A stretch of 64,000 nt of DNA from [Pantoea] beijingensis (GCF_022647505.1 NZ_CP071409.1:744001-808000); one strand, 5' to 3'. Positions 8,765-18,492 are shown, numbered from the stretch's first letter. Program-made: numbers and translations. The notes: a model not told the origin generated them from the letters alone.

Positions 8765-10746
8765 TGAAAGCCGTTGTTTTTGCCTATCACGATATGGGCT
8801 GTATTGGAGTGCGTGCCCTTGTTGAAGCAGGCTATGACATTACAGCAATTTATACTCATCCGGATAATGCGGCTGAGAATAACTTCTTTGGGTCCGTGGC
8901 ACGCACCGCGGTAGAATTCGGCATTCCGATATTTGCCCCTGAAGATGTGAACCACCCGTTGTGGGTTGAGCGTATTAAAGAGGCTCAGCCTGCGGTGATT
9001 TTCTCCTTCTACTACCGCCACCTGCTGGGCGAAGAGATTCTGAACTGTGCCTCCGTGGGGGCGTTCAACCTGCATGGCTCTCTGCTGCCGAAATTCCGTG
9101 GCCGTGCGCCGCTAAACTGGGTGCTGCTGAAAGGGGAAACCGAGACGGGTGTAACCCTGCATCGCATGGTTAAACGCGCGGATGCGGGCGATATCGTTGC
9201 TCAGGAGCGCGTGGCGATTGCGGCGGAAGATACCGCGCTGACGCTGCACCACAAGCTGTGTGAAACCGCAATGTCGCTGCTGGCTAAAACGCTGCCGACG
9301 ATCAAAACCGGCCATTTTCCGCAGATGGCACAGGACGACGCTAAAGCCACCTATTTCGGCGGGCGTTCGCCAAAAGATGGTGCTATCTGCTGGGAAAGCA
9401 GCGCGGCGGAAGCCAACAACCTGGTGCGCGCGGTCACCGAACCGTGGCCGGGTGCTTTCAGCTTCGTGGGCGGAAGCAAATTTATCATCTGGAAAAGCCG
9501 CGTACTGGCAAGCAATAACGGTGCTAAAGCCGGTACCGTAATGTCCGTTAACCCATTGATTATCGCCTGCGGTAGCGGCGCGCTGGAGGTGGTGACCGGT
9601 CAGACCGAAAACGGCGTCTACAAGCAAGGCTCGCAGCTTGCCCAGTCTCTGGGCCTGGTGAGTGGCGCTATCCTGAGCAGCAAACCGGTTTCAGCTGTTA
9701 AGCGCCCAACCCGCGTGCTGATTCTTGGCGTGAACGGTTTCATCGGTAATCACCTGACCGAACGCCTGCTGCGCGATGACAGCTTCGAAATTTTTGGTCT
9801 GGATATCGGTTCCGATGCGATTTCCCGCTTTATCGGCAATGAACGCTTCCACTTCGTTGAAGGGGATATCAGTATTCACTCCGAGTGGATCGAATACCAC
9901 ATTAAGAAATGCGACGTGGTGTTGCCGCTGGTCGCCATTGCAACGCCGATCGAATACACCCGCAACCCGCTGCGCGTATTTGAACTTGATTTCGAAGAAA
10001 ATCTAAAGATTATCCGCGACTGTGTGAAGTACAAAAAACGTATTATCTTCCCGTCCACCTCCGAAGTGTACGGTATGTGTACCGACAAGTCGTTTGATGA
10101 AGATAACTCTCCGCTGATCGTTGGGCCAATTAATAAACAGCGCTGGATTTACTCCGTCTCTAAACAGCTGCTGGACCGTGTTATTTGGGCATATGGCGAG
10201 AAAGAAGGCCTGCGCTTTACCCTGTTCCGTCCGTTTAACTGGATGGGCCCGCGGCTGGATAACCTGAACGCCGCGCGTATCGGCAGCTCCCGTGCTATCA
10301 CCCAGTTGATCCTCAACCTGGTGGAAGGCTCGCCAATCAAACTCATTGACGGCGGCAAGCAGAAGCGCTGCTTCACCGACATCAGCGACGGTATCGAAGC
10401 GCTGTTCCGCATTATTGAAAATACACACAATAACTGCGACGGCCAGATCATCAATATCGGCAATCCGGACAACGAAGCAAGCATTAAAGAGTTGGCAGAG
10501 ATGCTGCTGGCGAGTTTCGAGCGTCACCCGCTGCGTGACCGGTTCCCACCGTTTGCCGGCTTCCGTGAAGTGGAAAGCAGCGCTTACTATGGCAAGGGCT
10601 ACCAGGACGTTGAGCATCGTAAGCCGAGCATTAGAAACGCTCGTCGTCTGCTGAACTGGACGCCGGAAGTACACATGGAGAAAACCATTGATGAAACGCT
10701 GGATTTCTTCCTGAAAACCGTTGACCTTGCGGGTCCAGCCTCATGA
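8764..10746 (+). CDS. arnA: Bifunctional UDP-glucuronate decarboxylase / UDP-Ara4N formyltransferase ArnA
   Basis: A 660-residue two-domain enzyme. The N-terminal formyltransferase (about 1-300) keeps the Asn-His pair of FNLHGSLLP and the RADAGDIVA loop with the catalytic Asp. The C-terminal SDR domain (about 315-655) has the dinucleotide motif [11 protein letters not shown], the STSEVYG segment with Ser/Glu, and [10 protein letters not shown] with the Tyr-Lys pair, and it oxidatively decarboxylates UDP-glucuronate. Similarity to the E. coli protein is high throughout, mostly in the C-terminal domain. It overlaps arnD by four bases (ATGA). Confidence 0.97.
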   Translation: MKAVVFAYHDMGCIGVRALVEAGYDITAIYTHPDNAAENNFFGSVARTAVEFGIPIFAPEDVNHPLWVERIKEAQPAVIFSFYYRHLLGEEILNCASVGAFNLHGSLLPKFRGRAPLNWVLLKGETETGVTLHRMVKRADAGDIVAQERVAIAAEDTALTLHHKLCETAMSLLAKTLPTIKTGHFPQMAQDDAKATYFGGRSPKDGAICWESSAAEANNLVRAVTEPWPGAFSFVGGSKFIIWKSRVLASNNGAKAGTVMSVNPLIIACGSGALEVVTGQTENGVYKQGSQLAQSLGLVSGAILSSKPVSAVKRPTRVLILGVNGFIGNHLTERLLRDDSFEIFGLDIGSDAISRFIGNERFHFVEGDISIHSEWIEYHIKKCDVVLPLVAIATPIEYTRNPLRVFELDFEENLKIIRDCVKYKKRIIFPSTSEVYGMCTDKSFDEDNSPLIVGPINKQRWIYSVSKQLLDRVIWAYGEKEGLRFTLFRPFNWMGPRLDNLNAARIGSSRAITQLILNLVEGSPIKLIDGGKQKRCFTDISDGIEALFRIIENTHNNCDGQIINIGNPDNEASIKELAEMLLASFERHPLRDRFPPFAGFREVESSAYYGKGYQDVEHRKPSIRNARRLLNWTPEVHMEKTIDETLDFFLKTVDLAGPAS

Positions 10747-11639
10747 AAAAAGTCGGCCTGCGTATTGATGTCGACACCTGGCGAGGCACCCGTGAAGGGG
10801 TGCCTAACCTTCTGCAGACGCTAAGCTTGCATGAGACGCAGGCAACCTTTTTCTTCAGTCTTGGGCCTGACAATATGGGGCGCCATCTGTGGCGCCTGAT
10901 CAAGCCAAAATTCCTGTGGAAGATGCTGCGTTCTAACGCAGCATCTCTGTATGGTTGGGACATTTTGCTCGCGGGTACCGCCTGGCCAGGGCGGATTATC
11001 GGTTGCGGCAATGCGGAGGTCATTGCCGCAGCAGTGGATCACCATGAAGTTGGTCTTCACGCCTGGGATCACCATGCCTGGCAGGCACGGGCCGGCGTCT
11101 GGGCACATAGCGAACTCGAACGCCAGACCCGTCTCGGGCTGGAAGCACTGCAAAAGATTATCGGCCAGCCAGTGACCTGCTCGGCGGCGGCGGGCTGGCG
11201 TGCCGACCAGCGCGTGGTGCAGGCAAAATCGTCGTTCCCGTTCAGCTACAATAGCGACTGCCGAGGCACCATGCCGTTTATCCCGCTGCTGGATGACGGT
11301 ACGCCAGCGGCGGTACAAATCCCCGTCACGTTGCCGACATGGGATGAGGTCGTTGGAGGCAACGTCAGTAAAGAAGCGTTTAATCGCTTTATTCTGGATA
11401 AGATCCATCAGGACAAAGGAACACCGGTTTACACCATTCATGCGGAAGTTGAAGGCATGGTGATGCGAAAGTCTTTTAGTGAATTGCTGGTGATGGCCGC
11501 GGCTGAAGGGGTCCAGTTTTGCCCGCTCAGCGAGCTTCTGCCCGACGATTTAACCACGCTGCCGACAGGCAAAATTGTGCGCGGGACAATCCCTGGCCGT
11601 GAAGGCTGGCTGGGTTGCCAACAACTTATAGAGTCGTGA
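10743..11639 (+). CDS. arnD: 4-deoxy-4-formamido-L-arabinose-phosphoundecaprenol deformylase ArnD
   Basis: Removes the formyl group from undecaprenyl-phosphate-Ara4FN, making the transfer irreversible. The 298-residue protein is a NodB-type polysaccharide deacetylase: [10 protein letters not shown] carries the metal-binding Asp residues and [11 protein letters not shown] the metal-binding His residues. The start overlaps the arnA stop by four bases and the stop lies four bases before arnT, consistent with one polycistronic message. Confidence 0.95.
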   Translation: MKKVGLRIDVDTWRGTREGVPNLLQTLSLHETQATFFFSLGPDNMGRHLWRLIKPKFLWKMLRSNAASLYGWDILLAGTAWPGRIIGCGNAEVIAAAVDHHEVGLHAWDHHAWQARAGVWAHSELERQTRLGLEALQKIIGQPVTCSAAAGWRADQRVVQAKSSFPFSYNSDCRGTMPFIPLLDDGTPAAVQIPVTLPTWDEVVGGNVSKEAFNRFILDKIHQDKGTPVYTIHAEVEGMVMRKSFSELLVMAAAEGVQFCPLSELLPDDLTTLPTGKIVRGTIPGREGWLGCQQLIES

Positions 11640-11643
11640 ACCG

Positions 11644-13305
11644 ATGAAATCAGCAAAATATGGAATGGCCCTGGTGGTCTGTTTTGCCTTACTTTACCTG
11701 ATACCTCTGGAGTTTCGTGGTCTGTGGCAGCCGGATGAGACGCGTTACGCGGAAATTAGCCGTGAAATGCTACTGTCCGGTAATTGGATCGTTCCCCATT
11801 TTCTTGATTTGCGCTACTTCGAAAAGCCGATAGCCGGTTATTGGATCAATAACCTTAGCCAGCTGATTTTCGGCCACAATAACTTTGCCGTACGCTTTGG
11901 CTCTGTCTTTTCAGTTACCCTCAGCGCTTTGCTGACCGCCTGGCTGGCGTTTCGACTGTGGCGCGATAAAACGGTCGCGACGCTGGCGGGCGTTATCTTC
12001 CTGACCTGCTTACTGGTGTACGGCATCGGAACCTATTCGGTACTGGACCCGATGATCACTCTCTGGCTGACGGTGGCGATGTGCAGCTTCTGGCTGGCCA
12101 GCAGCGCCAAAACGATCGGCGGCAAGATTGGCGGCTATCTGTTGCTTGGCCTGGCCTGCGGCATGGGCGTGATGACCAAAGGATTCCTGGCGCTGGCGGT
12201 ACCGGTGATCGGCGTATTGCCGTGGGTGATTGCGCAAAAGCGCTGGAAAGAGGTACTGCTGCTCGGGCCGCTGGCGGTGCTGAGCGCTATCATTATCACG
12301 CTGCCGTGGGCATTGGCCATCGCCAAGGCCGAGCCGGATTTTTGGCACTATTTCTTCTGGGTCGAGCATATTCAACGTTTTGCCGAGAAAGAGGCGCAGC
12401 ATAAGGCCCCGTTCTGGTACTACATCCCGTTCCTGATCGCCGGGAGCCTGCCGTGGCTCGCGCTGTTGCCAGGGGCGCTGAAGCGTGGCTGGCAACAGCG
12501 CGGCGAAGAGGGGGGGGCGTTTTATTTGCTTGGCTGGGTAGTCATGCCGTTCCTGTTCTTCAGCATCGCGAAAGGTAAACTGCCGACCTATATCCTGCCG
12601 TGCTTTGCGCCGCTGGCGATCCTGATGGCACGCCATGCGGTAGAGCTGGCGAAAGCGGGCTCTAAGGTGCTACGCGTTAACGGTTGGATAAACCTGCTGT
12701 TCGGATCGGCCTGTGTGATTACCCTGGCCTTCTTCCTCGCGCCGTGGGGGCTGACAAGACACCCGGTTTATACCGGTAATGCAATCCTCAAGGTCGTGCT
12801 TGCGTGCCTGGCGTTTGCTGTCTGGGGGCTGTTCGGTCTGCTGACCTTAAGCCAGACAGAAAAACGTTGGTACTGGGCGGCGCTCTGTCCGTTGGGCCTG
12901 GCGCTGATGGTTGGTGCGGTCATTCCGTCGAAAGTGGAGAACGCCAAGCAGCCGCAGGCGTTTATTCATGCAATGCGCCCGCAACTGGAAGACAGCCGCT
13001 ATATCTTTACCAACAACGTGGGGATTGCCGCCGGCATTGCCTGGGAAATGAAGCGTAGCGACATTAACCTCTACGATCAGCAGGGCGAAATGCGCTACGG
13101 CCTGAGCTATCCGGACGTGAAAAAACGCTTTGTCAGCGCCAGCGCCTTCAGCGACTGGCTTGCTGAACATCGTAAGCAGGGCAAAGTCTCGTTGCTGTTG
13201 CTGGTTTCTAATAACAGCGATCAGATCGACCTTAAACTGCCTGTGCCAGATCACCGGGCTAACAGTGGGCGCTTTGTCCTGCTTGAATACGATCCGCTGC
13301 CATGA
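11644..13305 (+). CDS. arnT: Undecaprenyl phosphate-alpha-L-Ara4N transferase ArnT
   Basis: Transfers L-Ara4N from the lipid carrier to lipid A on the periplasmic side of the inner membrane, lowering surface charge and giving polymyxin resistance. The 553 residues include about a dozen hydrophobic segments and the PMT/GT-C family loop [16 protein letters not shown] with acidic residues near the N-terminus. A soluble periplasmic C-terminal domain follows. The stop overlaps the arnE start by four bases. Confidence 0.96.
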   Translation: MKSAKYGMALVVCFALLYLIPLEFRGLWQPDETRYAEISREMLLSGNWIVPHFLDLRYFEKPIAGYWINNLSQLIFGHNNFAVRFGSVFSVTLSALLTAWLAFRLWRDKTVATLAGVIFLTCLLVYGIGTYSVLDPMITLWLTVAMCSFWLASSAKTIGGKIGGYLLLGLACGMGVMTKGFLALAVPVIGVLPWVIAQKRWKEVLLLGPLAVLSAIIITLPWALAIAKAEPDFWHYFFWVEHIQRFAEKEAQHKAPFWYYIPFLIAGSLPWLALLPGALKRGWQQRGEEGGAFYLLGWVVMPFLFFSIAKGKLPTYILPCFAPLAILMARHAVELAKAGSKVLRVNGWINLLFGSACVITLAFFLAPWGLTRHPVYTGNAILKVVLACLAFAVWGLFGLLTLSQTEKRWYWAALCPLGLALMVGAVIPSKVENAKQPQAFIHAMRPQLEDSRYIFTNNVGIAAGIAWEMKRSDINLYDQQGEMRYGLSYPDVKKRFVSASAFSDWLAEHRKQGKVSLLLLVSNNSDQIDLKLPVPDHRANSGRFVLLEYDPLP

Positions 13306-13625
13306 GCATTGCGCTAATCGTATTAGTCAGCCTGCTTAGCTGCGGCGGGCAGCTGTGCCAGAAGCAGGCGGCCCACGGTGCGGGGGGGCGCCATCTGATA
13401 CTGTGGCTTGGGCTTAGCGTGGCGCTGCTTGGGCTGGGATTACTGGTCTGGCTGCTGGTGCTACAGCACGTTGACGTCAGCATCGCTTACCCAATGCTCA
13501 GCCTGAACTTTATCTTTATCACCCTGGCCGCCCGCTGGATCTGGAAAGAGCAAATTTCTCCGCATCACTGGTTGGGTGTGATGCTGATCATCCTCGGTAT
13601 TATCACGCTGGGAGGCTATACCTGA
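13302..13625 (+). CDS. arnE: Ara4N-phosphoundecaprenol flippase subunit ArnE
   Basis: A 107-residue four-helix membrane protein of the small-multidrug-resistance/EamA type. It works with ArnF to flip undecaprenyl-phosphate-Ara4N across the inner membrane. Hydrophobic segments begin at the N-terminus and [14 protein letters not shown] is a typical SMR-like stretch. It overlaps arnT by four bases and its stop shares a base with the arnF start (TGATG). Confidence 0.93.
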   Translation: MSIALIVLVSLLSCGGQLCQKQAAHGAGGRHLILWLGLSVALLGLGLLVWLLVLQHVDVSIAYPMLSLNFIFITLAARWIWKEQISPHHWLGVMLIILGIITLGGYT

Positions 13626-14020
13626 TGGGGTACATGTGGGCATTAATCAGCGTGCTGTTGGTGAGCGGGGCGCAGCTCAGCATGAAATGGGCGATGATGC
13701 AGTTCCCCCCAGCCACTCTGAGCATCGATTTTGCCCGGTCTGTGCTGTTTGGCAGCGGTGGTCTGGTGGCGTTACTGTGCGGGCTTGCCGCCTATGCATT
13801 ATCAATGGGCTGTTGGTATCTGGCGCTGCGGCGTATCCCCCTGAGTAAAGCCTACCCCCTGCTTAGCCTGAGCTATGTTCTGGTCTGGTTCGCGGCCATT
13901 GTTCTGCCGTGGCTAAATGAGTTGTTCAGTCCGGTAAAACTTATCGGGGTGGCGGCTATTTTCGTCGGCCTGATAATGATTTGTCTGCCGCGCAGCGTTC
14001 GACACAAAGAGCAAAAGTGA
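13625..14020 (+). CDS. arnF: Ara4N-phosphoundecaprenol flippase subunit ArnF
   Basis: A 131-residue four-helix partner of ArnE and the last gene of the arn operon. SKAYPLLSLSYVLV mirrors the ArnE segment, as expected for paralogous subunits. Its C-terminus is basic. No strong terminator follows at once; the next feature is a broken flavin reductase fragment, which marks the end of the operon and the start of decayed island DNA. pmrD and ugd are not in the window. Confidence 0.93.
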   Translation: MGYMWALISVLLVSGAQLSMKWAMMQFPPATLSIDFARSVLFGSGGLVALLCGLAAYALSMGCWYLALRRIPLSKAYPLLSLSYVLVWFAAIVLPWLNELFSPVKLIGVAAIFVGLIMICLPRSVRHKEQK

Positions 14021-14130
14021 TGGGTTAATTATTCAGGCAAACTGCTGATAACCTGATGGGGAATGGGGGCAGAACATGGATCAATATATCATTCAAGGGC
14101 CTTTAGAAAAGCCTTACTGCCGATCAACCA

Positions 14131-14343
14131 TCGCCAACGGAGCGGGTCTCAGTCCATCAGGACGTCATGGACGATGTCGTGACCGTCGCTTGGGCCTGTG
14201 CGCTGGATTTCACTCCCACCAAACTGATGGTAGTGTTGGATAAGATCATGCGAAACTTATTGCGTACCCTACGCAGAGAGTCATGTTGTGCTGAAAGCAT
14301 AATAATGATCTGCGATGAGCAACTAATGGTTACCGGTGAGTAA
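14131..14343 (+). pseudogene. Flavin reductase-like (FMN-binding) fragment
   Basis: One frame reads DVMDDVVTVAWACALDFTPT followed by KLMVVLDK, which resembles the start of flavin reductase-domain proteins (pattern VMTVAWACALDF...VVIDK). Upstream the frame gives no proper N-terminus and downstream it continues only about 20 unrelated codons to a TAA at 14341. The rest of the gene is missing. I read it as a remnant in the island. Confidence 0.5.
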
Positions 14344-14377
14344 ATATCCGTACTGTGGAGAGCCCGGTACGGATATT
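14343..14377. terminator. Perfect 11-bp stem hairpin between gene remnant and rhodanese
   Basis: AATATCCGTAC pairs with GTACGGATATT around a 13-base loop. It sits just downstream of the rhodanese stop (minus strand) and of the flavin reductase remnant. The stem core is shared with the hairpin at 2031. No strong T tract follows, so the terminator role is inferred. Confidence 0.5.
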
Positions 14378-14398
14378 ACCCGTTATTCCTTATAGCGT

Positions 14399-14797
14399 TC
14401 AGCAGCCACAGACTACCGGCGTACCTTCCCTGCCTTCAGCCCCTTCGGTGGTATAACCGTCACGCTTCCACCAGTCCAGGCCGCCAGTTAACTCTTTTAC
14501 CTGAAACCCCAGCGTCAATAATTTCATTGCAGTTTTAGTGGAAGCATTACAGCCAATACCATCGCAATAACAAATATAGATTTTTGTTTTATCTAATTCT
14601 GCGGTGTGATTAAAACAAATCTCTTTATGAGGAACATTTATTGCGCCAGGAATATGTTCACGCTGGTACGCCTCTTTACTGCGGCCATCTACAACAATAA
14701 TATTTTCGCCATTTTTGATTGCCAGATACAGATCCCATGAATCGGTTTCAAACGCGAGTTTCTTTTGGTAATAAGATAATTGTTCAAGAGCAGACAT
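14399..14797 (-). CDS. Single-domain rhodanese-like sulfurtransferase
   Basis: Rhodanese domains carry sulfane sulfur on an active-site cysteine. The 132-residue protein shows IIVVDGRSKEAYQREHIPGA (the CH2A and hinge motif) and YICYCDGIGCNASTKTA, in which the first Cys of the loop is the expected active residue; the loop differs from the usual CxxGxRS. ELTGGLDWWKRDGY is the family C-terminus. The start at 14797 has a good site (gagg) upstream, and is preferred to the in-frame ATG at 14830. Its acceptor is unknown. Confidence 0.85.
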   Translation of the reverse strand: MSALEQLSYYQKKLAFETDSWDLYLAIKNGENIIVVDGRSKEAYQREHIPGAINVPHKEICFNHTAELDKTKIYICYCDGIGCNASTKTAMKLLTLGFQVKELTGGLDWWKRDGYTTEGAEGREGTPVVCGC

Positions 14798-14959
14798 AAT
14801 AACCTCATTGTGTATAAGTAAGTTCGTCATGAATATTCAACGACCTGAAGTCTGTCCAACAGCCTGTTGTGCCTGTATACAAGCAAAAATCATGTGGCAA
14901 CCCCGGATGATGATAGTACAGTAAAGGTGCGTCGGTCTTCCGGGCAAGACGGGCAAAAG

Positions 14960-15630
14960 CGATCCTACCCACGTAATGTGGACACGGTCCTGAGCGAGGT
15001 TCTGGTTTTCAAATTGTTCCGGGCTGAGACCACCGCAGGCGCTGTGGCGTCGCCAGCGATTGTAATCACACTCTATATAATTAAATACCGCCGTTCGCAT
15101 TATTTCCCGGCTGGCAAAACGTTCTCCGTGGATGCATTCCACTTTCAGCGTGTGGAAGACGCTCTCCGCACAGACATTATCGTCGCAGTTGCCCCGGGCG
15201 CTCATGCTGCCCCGCCACGGTTTTCACGGTGAAACGATAACCCTGCGCATGCAGTTCATCCGCCAGACACGGTGCGCCGTAGTGCTTTTTTTACCCGGTT
15301 GGAAGCGCCACTCACCACGCTGTCGCAGACCTGCTGAAGGGTATTAATGGCGATACGCCGCCTCTTCCACGCATACCAGCCGCTGCGGGCCACGCACAGT
15401 ACCCAGCCTGATGTTTTTCGATAAAGACAGTCTTCATTTCAGGCGCTTCGCGGAGTATGTCGCGGCCTTTTGGAGAATGGCAAGCTCTTCATCCCGTTCA
15501 GCCAGCTGATGTTTCAGGCGGCCAGTTTCAGAGCTTCTTCACGAAATTCAGGCGTATGTTGCTTACATGGCTTTTTGGTGGTTGATGCTGGTTTTGTCAT
15601 ATTGGTCTGAATCGCCACGGATAATCTAGA
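14960..15630 (-). mobile_element. IS3-group insertion sequence relic
   Basis: Minus-strand pieces match IS3-type OrfA (a start with TKPASTTKKPCKQHTPEFRE at about 15597 and an end ERDEELAILQKAATYSAKRLK-like just before orfB) and OrfB ([20 protein letters not shown], then [20 protein letters not shown], 14984-15205). The middle of both ORFs is lost, and frames are broken. The right terminus GATCCTACCCACGTAAT at 14961 agrees with IS3 ends as I remember them; the left side does not show a matching repeat. The element is therefore not active. Confidence 0.75.
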
Positions 15631-15762
15631 CACTTCCTGTTCCCGCTCTCCTGGCTGGAGAGCCAGATAGCTTTCAGTGTCGCGTGGTGAAGTCAGCGAG
15701 TCGGTGCGGTACAGCCGTTGAGTGAGGATTTCGCGGGCCTGATTAATGATTTCAACGTGCAT
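15631..15762 (-). pseudogene. radC/yeeS-like (JAB/MPN domain) gene, N-terminal fragment
   Basis: The first 44 codons (QAREILTQRLYRTDSLTSPR, then TESYLALQPGEREQEV) resemble the N-terminus of RadC-like island proteins (YeeS/YfjY type), which carry a JAB domain and are common on tRNA-borne islands. A good ribosome site (caggag) precedes the ATG. Similarity stops exactly where the IS relic begins, so the gene was interrupted by it. Confidence 0.6.
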
Positions 15763-15821
15763 GATTCAATCTCCTGTGTTGATCTGCACCTTTCTTGTAC
15801 CGGATAGGGCGGGGGATGTTG

Positions 15822-15846
15822 GAAACGGCCCCGAAAGGAGCCGTTG
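15822..15846 (-). terminator. Hairpin after the immunity gene
   Basis: On the minus strand AACGGCTCC-TTTC-GGGGCCGTT forms a stem with one mismatch a few bases after the immunity gene stop. The T tract is short, so strength is uncertain. Confidence 0.45.
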
Positions 15847-15852
15847 TGGTTG

Positions 15853-16320
15853 TTACCAGCGGAGTTCTGATGTTGGCAGAAAGGTTATCTTTCTAGCGTA
15901 ATCGTTCAGTTCATAGTCAACCTGTAAAGTGAGCGGAATATGAAAGTCGAGTAACGTAAATCTTTCTGTCCAGCCAATCTCACGCCTTCCCCTTTTTCTA
16001 GGGGGAAGAGCTTTATCTGGCTCACCTAGCCGATTATGAACCCAAGGACGAGCCATCACTGGCTCCAGTGGCGTCGGTAAAGTATTCGGGAACACCCAAT
16101 TCTTCTTTTCTTGGTCTAGCAATGTTAATGTTATTTCTTTCAATGTGTTGGAGTCGCGATGGAAGGCTAAAAAGATTCCCTCTTTTGCCATATCAAGAGT
16201 AACAACATCAGAACCAGAGAAGCCTGTAGGTTTAGATTTGTATGGAATCAACCCAGCATTAAAGAGTTGCTCGTAAGTTTTCCCGAGGTTACGGATCAGA
16301 CTTTCTACATTGACTGTCAT
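15853..16320 (-). CDS. DUF6392-type immunity protein for the PAAR/pyocin effector
   Basis: A 155-residue cytosolic protein. TGFSGSDVVTLDMAKEGI and the ending ITFLPTSELRW are features I associate with the DUF6392 family, usually encoded next to S-type pyocin-domain nucleases. Its ATG overlaps the effector stop by four bases, the usual arrangement of a toxin and its antidote. By that logic it should bind and neutralise the C-terminal toxin domain of the upstream gene. No biochemical function is otherwise visible. Confidence 0.7.
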   Translation of the reverse strand: MTVNVESLIRNLGKTYEQLFNAGLIPYKSKPTGFSGSDVVTLDMAKEGIFLAFHRDSNTLKEITLTLLDQEKKNWVFPNTLPTPLEPVMARPWVHNRLGEPDKALPPRKRGRREIGWTERFTLLDFHIPLTLQVDYELNDYARKITFLPTSELRW

Positions 16321-17999
16321 TTTTTATATAGCTCCACGCTCTCATTCAATTCGTGTATTTTGGCCCTTGCTGCTTCCAGTTTTTCCTCGGTGATACCAGA
16401 TTCTTTCAAGGCGGGCTTTATCACGTCAAAGTTTCGATCAGCTGCAGCTCGAAGGTCTCGGGAATCACGATCCACTCTTCCCGGCTCCCTGTTACGGCCC
16501 CCATAGGTTTCACTTATTTTCCTATGCACACCCTTTGGAATCACTATTGCAGCAACTTCTTTCGCTAACATTTCTAATTCCTTTTCGTCAGCATCGGGGT
16601 AAAGCCGCTGATAATACAATCTAACGGCTGCTGCGGATGGCATGTGGTCAGCTTCGTATTCACCCTGCCGCGAGCGGCCATTGAAGTCGATATAAAGCTC
16701 AACTTCCAGCAGTTCTACTGGAGGCTTGCTGAGATAGATGTAAATTGGCGGATGGACGTTGCCCGGAAACACCAGAATGTAATCCCGGAAGTCCTTTTCC
16801 TCTGGCAGTGGCGTGGTGGTGATGGTCACATTCTGAATATCCGGGTGTTCAAGCCCCGGTATCGTGACGGTTCCTGCCTGTGGGTTGTTATTCCCTGTGT
16901 TCCAGCCGTTCTGTGACCCCGGCGTGTTTGCTGGTGTCCATGTGATTAATGGTTTATCGCTTCGTTCGTCGCCCCAGAATTCATAGCTGCCATCGGTCTG
17001 TTTCTCCAGCATTCTGACTCGCACCTGATCACGGCCACTGGCGGCAGTAGTGTGATAGCCAACTGCTTTCAGCTTCCCGCTGTTGTCATCGGTGATCCAG
17101 TTATAACGGACGCGGGTAGGGACGGTACCCTTGCTGTGAGCCACTTCCAGCAGGTTCTGAGGCGTCAGCAGGTCGCTCTGTTCGCCTTTGAGATTCGACT
17201 GAATGATTGCACCCATGACAACGAACGGCAGATTCATCGCCAACTGCCCGTTCCAGACTTCGGGGCCGGAGAGGCGTTTCATGGAGTGAGTTAATGCTGT
17301 AGCGGCGTCCTGACTGGCTTTAGCAGTTGCTCCTCCGGCAGAGGCAGCCATCCCGGCTTCGGTGGTCCCAGCCATGACTGGCGGCGGGGGAAGAGACATC
17401 GCTTCAGCTTCACCAAAGAAAAAGCCTGTGACTTTATCGAAGAGTGATTTCTTCGGTGGCTCTGGTGGCGGTGCAGTTTTCTTTTTCTTTGCGGCCTGTG
17501 CGTGTTGTTCTGGCCCAGGGGCTGGCCGAGTGGGTTGTGACTGATAGAAACTCATTTCGCCGATGTTGCTTTGTGGTTCTTCTGACTCCCCGGCATCGGT
17601 ATTACCAGTACCACGCAGGACAGACTTTGCGAACACCGGAATAGCGGCTATAACGGCGGCGGCAGCTATTTTGTTAATTGGCCATTCCGCTGCCCGCTTG
17701 CGATGCTCCTCAAAAGGATCGCTCGGACTATCTTCCACCCAAATTGTCGTACTGCCCAGCACTTGGTTGTTTTTGCAGTTACAAAGTACCCGATCGCCTG
17801 TGGCTACACAGGGTTTGTTTTCAGAGAAGTAATACGCAGTGCCATTGATCTGAAATGGCCCGTTGCAGGTTTCTTTCGGGCACCATGCCATATCGCCATT
17901 CAGGGCAATATTCCGTTCTTCAATAATCGTCGAGGAAGCTGAAATCACTTCACCGCCGCTCGTGGTTTTGTCTCCAAACCTTACCAGTGCTCTGGTCAT
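16317..17999 (-). CDS. PAAR-domain, S-type pyocin-domain toxin (putative T6SS effector nuclease)
   Basis: Residues about 1-90 form a PAAR-like spike tip (RALVRFGDKTTSGGEVISAS, CNCKNNQVLGSTTI). A hydrophobic helix at about 108-127 and Pro/Ala-rich linkers follow. Residues about 290-430 are an S-type pyocin domain (TRVRYNWITDDNSGKLKAVG, VFPGNVHPPIYIYLSKPPV). The C-terminus (435-560) holds YIDFNGRSRQGEYEADHMPS and later VHRKISETYGGRN, a His/Asp-rich region like nuclease toxins. Known PAAR proteins cap the VgrG spike and are fired by type VI secretion into rival cells. No other T6SS genes are in the window, so this is an orphan cargo module. Confidence 0.83.
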   Translation of the reverse strand: MTRALVRFGDKTTSGGEVISASSTIIEERNIALNGDMAWCPKETCNGPFQINGTAYYFSENKPCVATGDRVLCNCKNNQVLGSTTIWVEDSPSDPFEEHRKRAAEWPINKIAAAAVIAAIPVFAKSVLRGTGNTDAGESEEPQSNIGEMSFYQSQPTRPAPGPEQHAQAAKKKKTAPPPEPPKKSLFDKVTGFFFGEAEAMSLPPPPVMAGTTEAGMAASAGGATAKASQDAATALTHSMKRLSGPEVWNGQLAMNLPFVVMGAIIQSNLKGEQSDLLTPQNLLEVAHSKGTVPTRVRYNWITDDNSGKLKAVGYHTTAASGRDQVRVRMLEKQTDGSYEFWGDERSDKPLITWTPANTPGSQNGWNTGNNNPQAGTVTIPGLEHPDIQNVTITTTPLPEEKDFRDYILVFPGNVHPPIYIYLSKPPVELLEVELYIDFNGRSRQGEYEADHMPSAAAVRLYYQRLYPDADEKELEMLAKEVAAIVIPKGVHRKISETYGGRNREPGRVDRDSRDLRAAADRNFDVIKPALKESGITEEKLEAARAKIHELNESVELYKK

Positions 18000-18370
18000 A
18001 ATCCCTCATGAATCATACTGATATCGTAGGCATAATACCCAACACATGACTAAAGCTAAATCAATCAGGGTGAAAAATGTTCGGTTTGATACAGGGATTG
18101 TTGTTGAGGGCTGGGAGGTAGAGTTAGTGCTGGTGGTTCGCGTTTGACTTCCGACCGGACAAAGACCGGATGTGGCCTTGCAGTAATGAATCCGTCAGCC
18201 GGGTACTCATGTGAAATATAGTGTCTATTGGGGATTTGAAGTCTGACAGACAAGGCTACCGCGACCAGAGGGGGGTTGCCACTTAGAAGAAATGCTCAGG
18301 CTGGATGGAAGAGGTAAAGCAGCGACATCAGCGGTCATCGCGACCAGAAATCTACCGGAACCCCAGAAAG
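18000..18370. other. Gene-free stretch between effector and tRNA-Phe
   Basis: About 370 bp with no convincing gene. A 62-codon minus-strand ORF (18065-18253) lacks a recognisable family. No integrase fragment or att repeat of the tRNA 3' end was seen. Confidence 0.45.
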
Positions 18371-18371
18371 C

Positions 18372-18396
18372 AAAAAACCAGCCGTTAAGCTGGTTT
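18372..18396 (-). terminator. Terminator of tRNA-Phe
   Basis: On the minus strand AACCAGC-TTAAC-GGCTGGTT is followed by a run of T. It starts about ten bases after the tRNA CCA end, the normal place for a tRNA terminator. Confidence 0.85.
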
Positions 18397-18406
18397 CTTT
18401 AAAGAG

Positions 18407-18482
18407 TGGTGCCCGGACTCGGAATCGAACCAAGGACACGGGGATTTTCAATCCCCTGCTCTACCGACTGAGCTATCCGGGC
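18407..18482 (-). tRNA. pheV: tRNA-Phe (GAA anticodon), pheV position
   Basis: The 76-base minus-strand gene starts GCCCGGATAGCTCAG and ends in an encoded CCA. The anticodon loop reads TTGAAAA with anticodon GAA. It is essentially the E. coli tRNA-Phe sequence. Its place next to speC corresponds to pheV, a frequent integration site for islands; the accessory DNA of this window lies on its 3' side. Confidence 0.97.
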
Positions 18483-18492
18483 AACGGGGCGC

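Noticed and set aside
10003..10674. 223-codon minus-strand ORF inside arnA
   Set aside because: It is antisense to a well-conserved gene and reflects codon bias of that gene.
12010..12636. 208-codon minus-strand ORF inside arnT
   Set aside because: Antisense shadow with Gln/Arg-rich, low-complexity composition.
18065..18253. 62-codon minus-strand ORF near tRNA-Phe considered as an integrase remnant
   Set aside because: No tyrosine recombinase motif is visible.
18407..18482. Search for a second copy of the tRNA-Phe 3' end as island att site
   Set aside because: No repeat of the 3' end was seen in bases 1-18400; the far end of the island is outside the window.
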